DNA from: an uncultured Clostridia bacterium
GTDB taxonomy: Bacteria > Bacillota > Clostridia > Christensenellales > UBA1242
Assembly (NCBI GenBank): GCA_947627545.1
Contig: CANQWK010000012.1
Location: forward strand, 1 to 36,913
DNA length: 36,913 bases
Reading direction: 5' to 3'
Positions 23,731 to 32,670 of the stretch are shown one piece after another. The first letter of the stretch is position 1. Every line of letters starts with the position of its first letter. Both the position numbers and the translations under genes were made by a program. The notes beneath the pieces are model-generated. The model ran no database searches. It worked only from the letters and a program-made list of their open reading frames with translations, and was not told the origin of the DNA.

Positions 23731-26529
23731 ATGAATACCATATCATTAAATTTATTAAATTTTTATTTCAATAACTATGTTAAAGAAGGACGTATAGATG
23801 TGTCTTTTATAGAGTATTTAGAAGAGAAAAAAGTTTTAATTGAACCTGACCCTGACGATATCTTTAGTTCTTATGTTTTTGCAGATGGCTTAGAAGAAAG
23901 TGCTAAAGACCTTGACGCTAGAGGTCTTGATGAAGCTAAATCTATTGATATCTCAATAATGAGGACAGGAATAGAAAAAGCTCAATTAGAAAATTATCAA
24001 CATACTTTGGAAGATTTTATATTTTATGGCCAAATTTCAAAAACAGACAAAGAAAAAGCCAAGGAGATGATTAACCAAATAAATGAATTTCTTGAAAACG
24101 AAGATTTTTCTGAAACTGAGGAAGAAAAAACTGAAGAAGAGATTAATGAAGAAGAACTTCCACTTCCTGATAACAACAATAACAGTGATGAAAACAATAA
24201 CGTAGAATTTAAAGCTAAAAAACTAAAAAATAGCCACCCTGTATTAAAAAATACCGCTAGAACAGGTGTTTCTTTAGTCGCTGGTGGTGGTGTTGTTGGT
24301 ATATTTGCGGCACTTGTTATGAGCTTTTTACAAAAAGGTGGAGCTTTCTCTTCTGTTCCATTGCTATCTGCAGATGCAGCTACTAACGCAATTACCGGTG
24401 CTATTTTAGGTGTTGTATTTGGTGCTGCGGCAGCTGGTGTTTATTATGGAGTTAAATGGGTTATTAAAAAAGCAATGACTAGTAAAATGCAACCAAAAAA
24501 GAGCCTTCAAGAAATTTTAAATAATGATAATGTTAATGAAAATATTGCTGAAATGGATTATGTTCCATTAATTGCCTATATAAACACATTCTCTGAAAAA
24601 GCTGCTAACATGATAGCTTATCAACCTGCTAAATTTAACATTTTTGGAAAAATTTATAAACATTTTTGTGTTTTAAGAAATCGTGTTAGAGCTGAAGCTA
24701 TTTCTAAATATTTTAACAAATTCCTTAAAGAAGAATATAAAAAAATTTCTGATAAAGCAGCAGAACATCCTGAAATACGAGATTTACAAATAAGAAAAAA
24801 CAAAATTGCAAACCTTATAGAATATATTAACCATAACCTAGACGCAGTTATAGCGGAAGACTTTAAAAACAACACTACTTCTTCTTATGGTGATATTATT
24901 CTTGCTGCACCTAAAAATAGACATGCAGTAATTAACTCTCAAGGTAGAATTTATAAAAGGAAATCTGGAGATTTTGTAGCATCTGAAGAAACTGAAACTG
25001 ATATACATAAACGCCCATATAATGCTAGAAGTCCTAAAGATAGAAAATCTGCATTAGGAGTTTATAAAAATTCTTTAATTAATGCGATGTTATCAAACAA
25101 CAATTACTATTCAGACAGCCTTATTGAAAAAAGATTACAAGAACTTGAAAAACATAAAAAAGAACGCCAAGCTCAAAAAGATGCAGACCGTCAAGCTAGA
25201 GAAGAAGCTAGACAAAGTAGACAAAGTAGGAAAAGTAAGAAAAACAATAATACAAATGAGCAAAACAATCCTAATAATGAACAAATTTTCACAGAAGAAC
25301 AACTAAGAATTATAGATACAATTGACAAATATAATGAACAAATTAAAAAAATAGATGAAAGTATAAATGATGTTAACAATGGAAATTATGGTAATTCTTT
25401 AAAGGGAATACTTATTGCTAGATACAACAAAGAAAAAGAAAATTATGAACAGAAAAAATCCGAATTAGAAGAACAACTTAAACAAAGTTTAGCAGTTGAA
25501 GAAGATGAAGTAAGAGCGCTAAGAGACATTGCTGAGACATTTGATGATACTAATGAACTACTAGACCAAAGGCAAGAAAGTTTTGACACTGAAGAACAAC
25601 TTGAACAAGAAGAACAAGAAAGACAACAAGCTGAAGAACAAGAAAAAGCTAGACAAGAAGCTGAAGAACAAGAAAGATTAGCAGCCGAAAAAGCTAGACA
25701 AGAAGCTGAAGAACAAGAAAGATTAGCAGCCGAAGAACAAGAAAAAGCTAGACAAGAAGCTGAAGAACAAGAAAGATTAGCAGCCGAAAAAGCTGAACAA
25801 GAAAGATTAGAAGAACAAGAAAGACAAGAAATGCTTAAAAAACTTAATGCCGATATCTTTACTTTTGAGAGATTAATAAAAATTTATTCTGATAGTGAAT
25901 TAGAATCTTTACAACAAGAATATAGAACAAAATTCTCAGGCACAATAGATGAAAATTTAAGAAACACATATGGAAAATATATAAATGCAATAAAAACCGA
26001 ACAAGTAATACGTACAGCTGAAGAACAAGCTAGACGCGAAGCCGAAGAACAAAAAAGACTTGAAGCTGAAGAACAAGCTAGACGCGAAGCCGAAGAACAA
26101 AAAAGACTTGAAGCCGAAGAACAAGCTAGACGCGAAGCCGAAGAACAAGAACAAGCTAGACGCGAAGCCGAAGAACAAGAACAAGCTAGACAAGAACCTG
26201 AAGGTGAATCTCTAATTTATAAATTGACAGCTGACGAGCCTGTACAATATAAAACAGAAGAAATTCAAGATACTAAAAAACGTATTCCAGAAACAAAAAA
26301 TCCAGAATTGACAACAGCAAGAAGAATGCTTACCAATTCTCAAAATAAATTAAATGAACTTTGTCGCCAATTTGCAGAATTAGGGCTTCAGGATGCGAGC
26401 GATAGTTCAGAACAAGTTGAAAAATTGAAAAAAGAGATTGAAAAACAAAAAGAAACAATTCAAGAAAGAGAACAACATGTTAAAGATTTAGAGAATAAAC
26501 AAAACGAACAATCTCAAAATGTTGATTAG
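23731..26529 (+). CDS. large membrane-associated protein with Glu-rich coiled-coil repeats, 932 aa
   Basis: Layout: acidic N-terminal domain (1-165) rich in EEE/NNN runs; two small-residue-rich hydrophobic segments (about 178-200, VSLVAGGGVVGIFAALV; about 219-243, AITGAILGVVFGAAAAG) that could form a membrane hairpin; a basic helical domain (245-480); then long coiled coils with tandem (Q/E)EAEEQERLAAE-type repeats (630-700 and 760-825). There is no signal peptide. It could be a cell-envelope or cytoskeletal scaffold, but I know no homologue. Strong promoter and terminator make it a single-gene unit. Confidence 0.75.
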   Translation: MNTISLNLLNFYFNNYVKEGRIDVSFIEYLEEKKVLIEPDPDDIFSSYVFADGLEESAKDLDARGLDEAKSIDISIMRTGIEKAQLENYQHTLEDFIFYGQISKTDKEKAKEMINQINEFLENEDFSETEEEKTEEEINEEELPLPDNNNNSDENNNVEFKAKKLKNSHPVLKNTARTGVSLVAGGGVVGIFAALVMSFLQKGGAFSSVPLLSADAATNAITGAILGVVFGAAAAGVYYGVKWVIKKAMTSKMQPKKSLQEILNNDNVNENIAEMDYVPLIAYINTFSEKAANMIAYQPAKFNIFGKIYKHFCVLRNRVRAEAISKYFNKFLKEEYKKISDKAAEHPEIRDLQIRKNKIANLIEYINHNLDAVIAEDFKNNTTSSYGDIILAAPKNRHAVINSQGRIYKRKSGDFVASEETETDIHKRPYNARSPKDRKSALGVYKNSLINAMLSNNNYYSDSLIEKRLQELEKHKKERQAQKDADRQAREEARQSRQSRKSKKNNNTNEQNNPNNEQIFTEEQLRIIDTIDKYNEQIKKIDESINDVNNGNYGNSLKGILIARYNKEKENYEQKKSELEEQLKQSLAVEEDEVRALRDIAETFDDTNELLDQRQESFDTEEQLEQEEQERQQAEEQEKARQEAEEQERLAAEKARQEAEEQERLAAEEQEKARQEAEEQERLAAEKAEQERLEEQERQEMLKKLNADIFTFERLIKIYSDSELESLQQEYRTKFSGTIDENLRNTYGKYINAIKTEQVIRTAEEQARREAEEQKRLEAEEQARREAEEQKRLEAEEQARREAEEQEQARREAEEQEQARQEPEGESLIYKLTADEPVQYKTEEIQDTKKRIPETKNPELTTARRMLTNSQNKLNELCRQFAELGLQDASDSSEQVEKLKKEIEKQKETIQEREQHVKDLENKQNEQSQNVD
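25629..25806 (+). repeat. first in-gene tandem repeat tract of the 932-aa protein
   Basis: Imperfect repeats of GCTAGACAAGAAGCTGAAG followed by GAACAAGAAAGATTAGCAGC-type units encode Ala/Glu/Gln/Arg heptads. Near-identity at DNA level indicates recent duplication or recombination. Confidence 0.8.
26017..26190 (+). repeat. second in-gene tandem repeat tract, 48-bp unit
   Basis: A 16-codon unit (AEEQARREAEEQKRLE) occurs at 26017 and 26065 almost identically, then a shortened third unit from 26113 and a 30-bp derivative. It extends the coiled coil in steps and may vary in copy number between strains. Confidence 0.85.
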
Positions 26530-26536
26530 CACAAAA

Positions 26537-26568
26537 AAATAAAGGCGTAATTGCCTTTATTTTTTTTA
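26537..26568 (+). terminator. terminator of the 932-aa protein gene
   Basis: AAATAAAGGC and GCCTTTATTT pair around GTAATT, followed by a T run. Confidence 0.88.
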
Positions 26569-26640
26569 ATTTACGTTTTAGTTTTTAATCTTGCTTGTAG
26601 GTTTTTAAAATTTGTTTTATCCTTCCGCTTACCTGTAATA

Positions 26641-26694
26641 CTGAGCGCAGTCGAGCGCTCCTCTTCATATCATACGACCGAGCGTTAGCGAGCG
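26641..26694. repeat. GC-rich intergenic element between convergent genes
   Basis: A GC-rich island in an otherwise AT-rich gap: GAGCGC and GCGCTC form a 6-bp hairpin (26643-26660), and a second block repeats GAGCG (CCGAGCGTTAGCGAGCGG). The composition resembles dispersed REP-like intergenic repeats, but only one copy is in this window. Confidence 0.4.
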
Positions 26695-26720
26695 GAGTGT
26701 ATCTCTTAATTGCTTAAAAA

Positions 26721-27263
26721 TTAATAGTTTTTGCTTTCCATTTCAAAATAAGATTGTGGATGATTGCAAACAGGACAAACTGCCGGAGCAGTTTTGCCAA
26801 TGTGTTTATGCCCACAATTGCGGCATACCCATACGGTTGCTTCCTTTTTAACAAAGCATTTTTTCTTTTTAACATTTTCTAGCAAAGCTTTAAACCTTGC
26901 TTCATGTTCGGCTTCTATTTTTGCAACGCCTTCAAACAATTTTGCAATTTCGGTAAAGCCTTCTTTTACTGCAATTTCAGCAAATTCTTTATACATTTTT
27001 GTGTGTTCGTAATTTTCGCCAGCAGCGGCATCTAATAAATTATCTATTGTGGTTGGCACTGCCCCACCATGCAATTGTTTAAACCAAATTTTTGCATGTT
27101 CCTTTTCATTATTAGCGGTTTCTTCAAAAATTGCTGCAATTTGTTCGTAGCCATCTTTTTTAGCTTGGCTAGCATAATATGTATATTTATTTCTTGCTTG
27201 GCTTTCCCCTGCGAATGCAGACATTAAATTTTGTTCGGTTTTGCTACCTTTTAATTCTTTCAT
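26721..27263 (-). CDS. rbr: rubrerythrin
   Basis: 180 residues behind AGGAGG. N-terminal ferritin-like four-helix domain with diiron ligands (first Glu in GESQAR, ENNEKEHAKIW region, EAEHEARF) and C-terminal rubredoxin domain with two Cys pairs (CRNCGH, CPVCNH). Reduces hydrogen peroxide in anaerobes using electrons from rubredoxin/NADH oxidoreductases. Its presence supports an anaerobic host. The two domains are in the classical order. Confidence 0.96.
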   Translation of the reverse strand: MKELKGSKTEQNLMSAFAGESQARNKYTYYASQAKKDGYEQIAAIFEETANNEKEHAKIWFKQLHGGAVPTTIDNLLDAAAGENYEHTKMYKEFAEIAVKEGFTEIAKLFEGVAKIEAEHEARFKALLENVKKKKCFVKKEATVWVCRNCGHKHIGKTAPAVCPVCNHPQSYFEMESKNY

Positions 27264-27337
27264 AATTCCTCCTTAATGGTTAAATACATTTTATAACTTT
27301 TAAAATTATTTAGCAAATGATTTTTGTTGGTTTTTTA

Positions 27338-28054
27338 TTAAAACACAATTTCACATTTAACAATTGGTTTATTTCCCTTTTCTAGCATTAGAACATCTTT
27401 ATTTTGAACTGTTGCTTTGTGCACATTTAAAACATCATTTTCAAACGATTGATTGGCATAAATTACTTCCATTTCCTTTATAGGTTTTGTTTCTAGTTCA
27501 CTAACTGAAAAGGTGTTTAAAATAAAACGCAAATATTCCAAATTGTTGGTATGGTGTGACATATCTATGTTTGTGCTTCTTACCCTAACCTGCTCTATTA
27601 ATGGTAAATTTTCATAATCAAACTTGCAAAATTCAATTTCCATTAATGGAGTATCAGCTAGCATGTTTTCATCTACTCCTACAGTGGTTAGTTTTCTTAT
27701 TCTTTGCGTTGATATATCTAAAGCACAGGCTTCAACTCGGGCGTAAAAAACAAGTTGATTATTGGTGTTTTTAGCAACCACATCAAAGTTAAGTTTGGCT
27801 ATTGACTTATATGAAATAAAGCAAGAAACTGTAAATTCTTCATTCCACTTTAACTTTTTAAAAATTTTAACTCTATTTTTAGCAAAAACCCAGAAAGCAT
27901 TATATTTTTCTTTTTCAGTTAAGCCGTCTATTTTTAGTTCGCCTGTCAACTCTGTTAGAGCGTCTTCAACCACTTGAAATATGCCAAACACCGATAGGCA
28001 TTCGTCAGAGCATGACATTGATGCTGTTACTTTTTGCTTTTTTGTGTATATCAT
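27338..28054 (-). CDS. acyl-ACP thioesterase (FatA/FatB type)
   Basis: 238 residues behind GAGGG. Double hot-dog fold; the second half carries RVRSTNIDMSHHTNNLEYLR, the Asp/His/Asn signature of acyl-ACP thioesterases (usual form DxDxNxHVNN). Releases fatty acids from acyl carrier protein, complementing AcpS activity. Common in Clostridia-like Bacillota. It starts 10 bp after the rarA stop, so it is probably co-transcribed with rarA. Confidence 0.87.
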   Translation of the reverse strand: MIYTKKQKVTASMSCSDECLSVFGIFQVVEDALTELTGELKIDGLTEKEKYNAFWVFAKNRVKIFKKLKWNEEFTVSCFISYKSIAKLNFDVVAKNTNNQLVFYARVEACALDISTQRIRKLTTVGVDENMLADTPLMEIEFCKFDYENLPLIEQVRVRSTNIDMSHHTNNLEYLRFILNTFSVSELETKPIKEMEVIYANQSFENDVLNVHKATVQNKDVLMLEKGNKPIVKCEIVF

Positions 28055-28064
28055 TTTACCCTCT

Positions 28065-29303
28065 TTATTTTTGTGGATTTCCCTTTCGTGTAAAATATTT
28101 TCTATTTTTCAAACTATCTGGCAAGTATTGTTGTTCTACGTAACCACCATAGTCATGCGGATATTTGTAATTTTTGCTGGCTTCCGTGTGATTTTTAAGA
28201 TAGTCTGGCACGCGGTCATCTGGATGGTTGCGAGCATCGTCTATTGCCATATCTTTTGCTATAACCACTCTGTTATCTTTTGGCGACTCGCAAACATAAA
28301 TTATTGCCTGAGTTAAAGCCAAATTGCCCTCTGGCATACCTAAATGGTCAAGCGCATAAAGGCTGGCGCACGCTTGAAGCAACGCATTTGGAGCAGAAAG
28401 CCCAACATCTTCGCTTGCGTGTGCAATTAGGCGGCGAGCGAGAATTTGTGGCTCTACGCCAGCCTCAATTAACCTGTTGGCATAATATAATGCAGCGGTT
28501 GTATCACTGCCTCGCAAACTTTTGCAATATGCACTTAAAATGTGATAATAAACATCTTCGTTTAGGCTTAATGCCTTCTTTTGCAAACATTCACTAGCAA
28601 CATTTTTTGTTATTACAATTTGCCCTGATTTATTTGCCGGAGTGGTTATTACTGCTATTTCTAGTCCATTTAACGCACTGCGTACATCACCGCCGCAGGC
28701 TGTGGCAAAATAGGTTAAGGCATCTTCATCTATTTTTATTTTTAATTTATTTAAAGTTTCGTCTTGTTCTATTGCTCGTTTTAAAACTTGTTTTATATCG
28801 GCTATTTCAAGCGGTTTGAACTCAAACACGCTGCATCGTGAAACTATTGCCCTTGTCATGCTATAACTTGGATTTTCTGTTGTGCAGCCAACAAAAATTA
28901 TGTAGCCGTTTTCCAATGATGCTAGAAGGCTATCGCTTTGCGCTTTTGTCCAGCGATGGCATTCGTCTAACAATAAATATGTTTTTTTGCCATAAAGTTC
29001 AAAATTAGATTTTGCTTTTTCCATTACTTCTTTAACTTCTGCCACACCGCTAGAAATAGCATTAAGTTTAACAAAATTTGAGTTGCTTGTATCGGCAATT
29101 ATGCGAGCAAGTGTGGTTTTTCCTGTTCCTGGTGGGCCATAGAAAATTACGCTAGGCACTCGCTGGGCTTCAATTAATCTGCGAAGCAATTTGCCTTTGC
29201 CTAATATGTGTTTTTGACCTACAACATCATCTAATTTTGCAGGACGCATTCTTTCCGCTAGCGGTTTTTGGTCATTATGTAAATTTTCAAATAAACTATC
29301 CAT
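28065..29303 (-). CDS. rarA: replication-associated recombination AAA ATPase RarA/MgsA
   Basis: The start at 29303 (MDSLFENL) is preferred: GTGGAG lies 5 nt upstream and overlaps an earlier ATG at 29315. 412 residues. PLAERMRPAKLDDVVGQKH, Walker A YGPPGTGKTT, Walker B LLLDECHRW (relatives have DEIHRF), sensor 1 CTTENPS, and the tetramerisation domain ending NLALTQAIIYV and RNHPDDRVPDYLKN. Acts at stalled replication forks on single-strand DNA/SSB. Confidence 0.95.
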   Translation of the reverse strand: MDSLFENLHNDQKPLAERMRPAKLDDVVGQKHILGKGKLLRRLIEAQRVPSVIFYGPPGTGKTTLARIIADTSNSNFVKLNAISSGVAEVKEVMEKAKSNFELYGKKTYLLLDECHRWTKAQSDSLLASLENGYIIFVGCTTENPSYSMTRAIVSRCSVFEFKPLEIADIKQVLKRAIEQDETLNKLKIKIDEDALTYFATACGGDVRSALNGLEIAVITTPANKSGQIVITKNVASECLQKKALSLNEDVYYHILSAYCKSLRGSDTTAALYYANRLIEAGVEPQILARRLIAHASEDVGLSAPNALLQACASLYALDHLGMPEGNLALTQAIIYVCESPKDNRVVIAKDMAIDDARNHPDDRVPDYLKNHTEASKNYKYPHDYGGYVEQQYLPDSLKNRKYFTRKGNPQK

Positions 29304-29353
29304 TTTTCTCCACATTATTATTTTAGCACAATGCTAATAATTTTACAATCAAT

Positions 29354-30157
29354 TTAAATTTCTAATTCAACATATACAGGTAAATGGTCGCTATATGGCA
29401 AATTAAAAATGTCGCAGTTAATAAGTTTTTGTTTTAAACTTGTTGTTATAAGTGCGTAATCTATTCTATATTGCCAGCCTGTGTAACCTTCTTCATTCAT
29501 CGTTCTATAACTGCGCCAAGAATATTTTATTTCATTAGGCTTTAAATATCTAAAACTATCTAAATAGCCAACATTTAAAATTTCATTAAATGCATCTCTT
29601 TCAATTTGCAAAAACACGGATTTATGCCTGCATTCTTTAGGGTTTGTTAAATCAATTTCGTTGTGTGCAATGTTAAAATCTCCAACGCATAAAACATCAT
29701 ATTTTTTTGCTAAAAATGCCAAATATTTTTTTAATGCAGTCAAATATTCCATTTTAAAATCTAATCTTGAATTTCCATTTGGAATGTAGGCGTTTACAAT
29801 TGCTAAATTTTTAAAAATTGCAGTGGTAGTTCTACCCTCGTTATCTGTCCAAAATTCTTTCATTTTAAAGTTAACACTGTCTGGTTTTGTTTTTGATAAA
29901 ATCATTGTTCCGGCATAACCAGCAATATTGCCACAATTGTATGTTGCATAATAATCTTTCAAATTATTTTGTGCCGCATTTTCAAATAAAGAAATTTGTG
30001 AATTATCACTGCCAAAAAGGATTTGTTTAGTGGTGTTTTCATCGCATCTAATCTCTTGAAAACAATAAACATCGGCATTAAAAGTTTTTAGCCAATCAAT
30101 TAGCCCTGCTTTGCTACTTGCCCTTATTCCATTAATGTTATATGACACAATTTTCAT
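29354..30157 (-). CDS. xth: exodeoxyribonuclease III (AP endonuclease)
   Basis: 267 residues. Base-excision repair nuclease cutting at abasic sites. Motifs: SYNINGIRA (Asn), CFQEIRCDE (metal Glu), YIPNGNSR, CVGDFNIAHNEIDL (Asp/Asn) and YSDHLPVYVEL (Asp-His). A TATAAT ends 6 nt before its ATG with a TTGATT at 16-bp spacing and no Shine-Dalgarno: a clear leaderless candidate. Confidence 0.96.
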   Translation of the reverse strand: MKIVSYNINGIRASSKAGLIDWLKTFNADVYCFQEIRCDENTTKQILFGSDNSQISLFENAAQNNLKDYYATYNCGNIAGYAGTMILSKTKPDSVNFKMKEFWTDNEGRTTTAIFKNLAIVNAYIPNGNSRLDFKMEYLTALKKYLAFLAKKYDVLCVGDFNIAHNEIDLTNPKECRHKSVFLQIERDAFNEILNVGYLDSFRYLKPNEIKYSWRSYRTMNEEGYTGWQYRIDYALITTSLKQKLINCDIFNLPYSDHLPVYVELEI

Positions 30158-30163
30158 GCTTTT

Positions 30164-30191
30164 ATTATAACATTTATGGCAAAAAAATCAA
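30164..30191 (-). promoter_or_regulatory. leaderless-type promoter of xth
   Basis: Minus strand: TTGATT (30191-30186), 16-bp spacer, TATAAT (30169-30164), 6 nt to the ATG at 30157. Confidence 0.75.
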
Positions 30192-30192
30192 A

Positions 30193-30801
30193 CTAAAAAC
30201 TTTCACCTATGTTAATTTTCTTTATAGTGTTGTTTATTTTATAAATAAGCGTAAATTTTAGGTTAAAATTGTTTTTTTTAACCGTTATTCTATTGTTTGT
30301 AATGCTAATATTTAAAATTTTAATAACAATCTTTAAATATTGCCTTAATTTACTACAATTATCTAAATTAAAAAGGTTGTTTATAATATCTAACAACGCT
30401 TGCTGTTTTAATTCTTCCAAACTAAAATCATTAGATAAAATTTTAATGTTGAAATATCTGTAAATTGGTTCAGCATTAAACAAAACTTCAACATTTCCTA
30501 AAGCGGAAAAATATATATAATTTTTTTTTAATATTACATTTTTTACATTTTTTATTTCAATTGTATTGTTATTTTGTTTTAAAAACACATTGTTGTTTAA
30601 AATTAAAATTTTGGTTTGTTCTACCCTAATTTTGTGCCTACAATAAGAAAAAAACGTTATGCCGTGTTTACAAATTTTCATTTCAGGAATTAGTTTTGTG
30701 GCATAATTTTTACAATTTTTTGCAATAATAAACAATATAGTTGTTAAACAATAACAAATTATTGCATATATCATAACAAAATGTTTTCCAAATTTATACA
30801 T
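30193..30801 (-). CDS. hypothetical membrane-anchored protein, 202 aa
   Basis: One N-terminal transmembrane helix (residues ~8-28, FVMIYAIICYCLTTILFIIA) followed by a basic, strand-rich domain. The central part (VEQTKILILNNNVFLKQNNN, TIEIKNVKNVILKKNYIYF) alternates like a small beta-sandwich. Very rich in Asn, Ile and Lys, as expected for low GC. No family recognised. It ends in TAG, 35 bp before the xth start; the gap holds the xth promoter. Confidence 0.6.
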   Translation of the reverse strand: MYKFGKHFVMIYAIICYCLTTILFIIAKNCKNYATKLIPEMKICKHGITFFSYCRHKIRVEQTKILILNNNVFLKQNNNTIEIKNVKNVILKKNYIYFSALGNVEVLFNAEPIYRYFNIKILSNDFSLEELKQQALLDIINNLFNLDNCSKLRQYLKIVIKILNISITNNRITVKKNNFNLKFTLIYKINNTIKKINIGESF

Positions 30802-30816
30802 TTTAAAATGTTTTAT

Positions 30817-30845
30817 TTGACAAATAATTTAATGTTTTTTATACT
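30817..30845 (+). promoter_or_regulatory. consensus promoter of gap
   Basis: TTGACA (30817-30822), 17-bp spacer, TATACT (30840-30845). Transcript start near 30852, giving a leader of about 22 nt that contains the nine-G tract. Confidence 0.85.
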
Positions 30846-30860
30846 AATTTTAATAATTTA

Positions 30861-30869
30861 GGGGGGGGG
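30861..30869 (+). promoter_or_regulatory. nine-G homopolymer serving as the gap ribosome-binding site
   Basis: Nine consecutive G end 4 nt before the gap ATG (AGGGGGGGGGTATAATG). It is the only G-rich ribosome site of this kind here; other genes have AAGGAG-type sites. Length slippage would alter Shine-Dalgarno strength and spacing. Confidence 0.65.
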
Positions 30870-30873
30870 TATA

Positions 30874-31896
30874 ATGAAAGTTAAAATAGGAATAAATGGT
30901 TTTGGCCGCATAGGTAGGCTTATTATGCGTGCAAGCGTGGGCAGAAATGATGTTGAAATTGTTGCAATTAACGACCCATATTTAACACCTGAATACGCTT
31001 GTTATTTGTATAAATATGATACTATTCACGGCAAAGCCAAAAGTGAATTAAAGGTTGACGGCAAAGGCGGATTAAAATTAAATAAAAAACCTGTTGCTTT
31101 TTTTGCAGAAAAAGAGCCTGAAAAAATAAATTGGAAACAAGCCGGTGCGGAATATATAATTGAATGTACAGGAGTATTTACTAATTATGACGATGCCTCT
31201 CGCCACTTTAAAGGTGGAGCAAAAAAAGTTATAATTAGCGCACCTGGAAAGAATTGCCCTACTTTTGTTATGGGCGTGAATGAGCAAAATTACGAAAGCA
31301 GCATGAAAGTTGTGTCTAACGCAAGTTGCACAACTAACTGCCTTGCTCCGCTTGTAAAAGTTATTGACGATGTTTATGGCATTGAAGAAGGTTTAATGAG
31401 CACCATCCACTCCACAACCGCAACACAATTAACTGTTGATGGCGTTTCTAAAAAAGATTGGCGCGTAGGCAGAGCCGCAAGTGCAAACATTATTCCAAGT
31501 TCTACTGGAGCGGCAAAAGCGGTTGGCGAGGTGTTGCCTCATTTAAAAGGCAAACTAACAGGCATGAGTTTTAGAGTTCCTACAATTAACGTTAGCGTAG
31601 TGGATTTTACCGCTAAACTAAAAAAACCAACAACTTACGAACACATTTGCAAAACCATGAAAAAATACAGTAAAGATATAATTCCAAGCGTGTTAGCCTA
31701 CACTGATGAACCGGTAGTTTCAAGCGACTTTATTGGCGATGAACACACTTGCATTTTTGATGAAAAAGCAGGAATAATGTTAAGCCCTACCTTTGTAAAA
31801 CTTGTTGCTTGGTATGACAATGAATGGGGTTATTCTTGCAAATGCTTAGACCTAGCAAAAGTTATGTTTGATAAAGATAATGAAAAAAACAAATAA
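30874..31896 (+). CDS. gap: glyceraldehyde-3-phosphate dehydrogenase
   Basis: 340 residues. Glycolytic oxidation of glyceraldehyde-3-phosphate. NAD fold [10 protein letters not shown] with Asp34 (INDP), catalytic Cys152 in [12 protein letters not shown], phosphate-binding [22 protein letters not shown], and C-terminal WYDNEWGYS. Monocistronic: strong promoter upstream, terminator at 32010. The start is fixed by the G tract and the [10 protein letters not shown] motif. Confidence 0.98.
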   Translation: MKVKIGINGFGRIGRLIMRASVGRNDVEIVAINDPYLTPEYACYLYKYDTIHGKAKSELKVDGKGGLKLNKKPVAFFAEKEPEKINWKQAGAEYIIECTGVFTNYDDASRHFKGGAKKVIISAPGKNCPTFVMGVNEQNYESSMKVVSNASCTTNCLAPLVKVIDDVYGIEEGLMSTIHSTTATQLTVDGVSKKDWRVGRAASANIIPSSTGAAKAVGEVLPHLKGKLTGMSFRVPTINVSVVDFTAKLKKPTTYEHICKTMKKYSKDIIPSVLAYTDEPVVSSDFIGDEHTCIFDEKAGIMLSPTFVKLVAWYDNEWGYSCKCLDLAKVMFDKDNEKNK

Positions 31897-32009
31897 TAAG
31901 ATAAAAATAAATAAAAATTAAAAAATTGTAACCTAAATTAAGATTTTAAATAACAAAATAAAATTAAAATTTTAATATAAATAACAAAAACTTTAAATTT
32001 AAAAAACAA

Positions 32010-32039
32010 AAAATTAACTAGTTCATGCTAGTTAATTTT
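32010..32039. terminator. bidirectional terminator between gap and the papain-like gene
   Basis: AAATTAACTAG and CTAGTTAATTT pair around TTCATG with A/T runs on both sides. It includes the first base of the stop codon of the convergent gene. The 110 bp between gap and the hairpin are plain AT-rich sequence. Confidence 0.8.
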
Positions 32040-32578
32040 TAATATACGCTATAATTTTTTAACAAACCTTTATATATAGTGTGAGTGTTGTTTAATTTTA
32101 AAAAATCCATTGGTTTTATCGCTTTAGGCAATTCTGTTATGTTTGCCACATTAAATCTTTCCAACAAAAATCGAACAAATTGGCTGCAATAAAATTTATT
32201 TTTCGGTTTATAATTTTTATGAAAATACGCTAAAAATAAACCTAAAAAGTTATATTTAAATTTTGTTTTGTTTTCCAACATATAGTCAATTATAACCTTT
32301 ATACCATCATACGTTGTTTGGTCAACATCTAATTCAAGCACTAAAACAGTCGTTTTTCTATATTTTTTAAATGTACCTATATCTTTGCCCTCTTCAACAA
32401 ATCCACCTCGAAACGGATTATTGGGACGTATTCTTCCAAATGAATACATCTTTTCTAATGACGGCATTAAAGAAATTGATATGTGATTATATCTATCTAG
32501 CGTAAAAAGACGCAAAGCCTTAGAGGTTATTGCTCCTGTTTGACTTAATATTATATAAATTTTGTTTTTTTCGCACAT
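32039..32578 (-). CDS. permuted papain-like (NlpC/P60 superfamily, YiiX-type) protein
   Basis: 179 residues. The catalytic order is permuted: an early His in YNHISISL (after SQTGAITSKALRLFT) and a late Cys in FYCSQFVRFLLE, as in YiiX/DUF830-like amidases or peptidases. It has no signal peptide, so it may act in the cytoplasm on lipids or peptides. A TATAAT (32593-32588) ends 9 nt before the ATG and there is no Shine-Dalgarno. Divergent from the glycosylase gene. Confidence 0.75.
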   Translation of the reverse strand: MCEKNKIYIILSQTGAITSKALRLFTLDRYNHISISLMPSLEKMYSFGRIRPNNPFRGGFVEEGKDIGTFKKYRKTTVLVLELDVDQTTYDGIKVIIDYMLENKTKFKYNFLGLFLAYFHKNYKPKNKFYCSQFVRFLLERFNVANITELPKAIKPMDFLKLNNTHTIYKGLLKNYSVY

Positions 32579-32670
32579 TGTTCATATATTATATAATAAA
32601 ATCTAAAAAATTACAATTAAAATTCTATAATTTGTCAATTTTGATTTATAAAATGTGTTATAATAGTGTT

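Noticed and set aside
25957..26193. Minus-strand ORF in the repeat tract
   Set aside because: It is a low-complexity antisense reflection of the Glu-rich repeats of the 932-aa protein.
7354..32578. Whole host genome using TGA as Trp (code 4)
   Set aside because: Conserved Trp positions in ileS, dinB, rpoD and other host genes are TGG and no host gene has in-frame TGA. Such an AT-rich code-4 genome would use TGA heavily.
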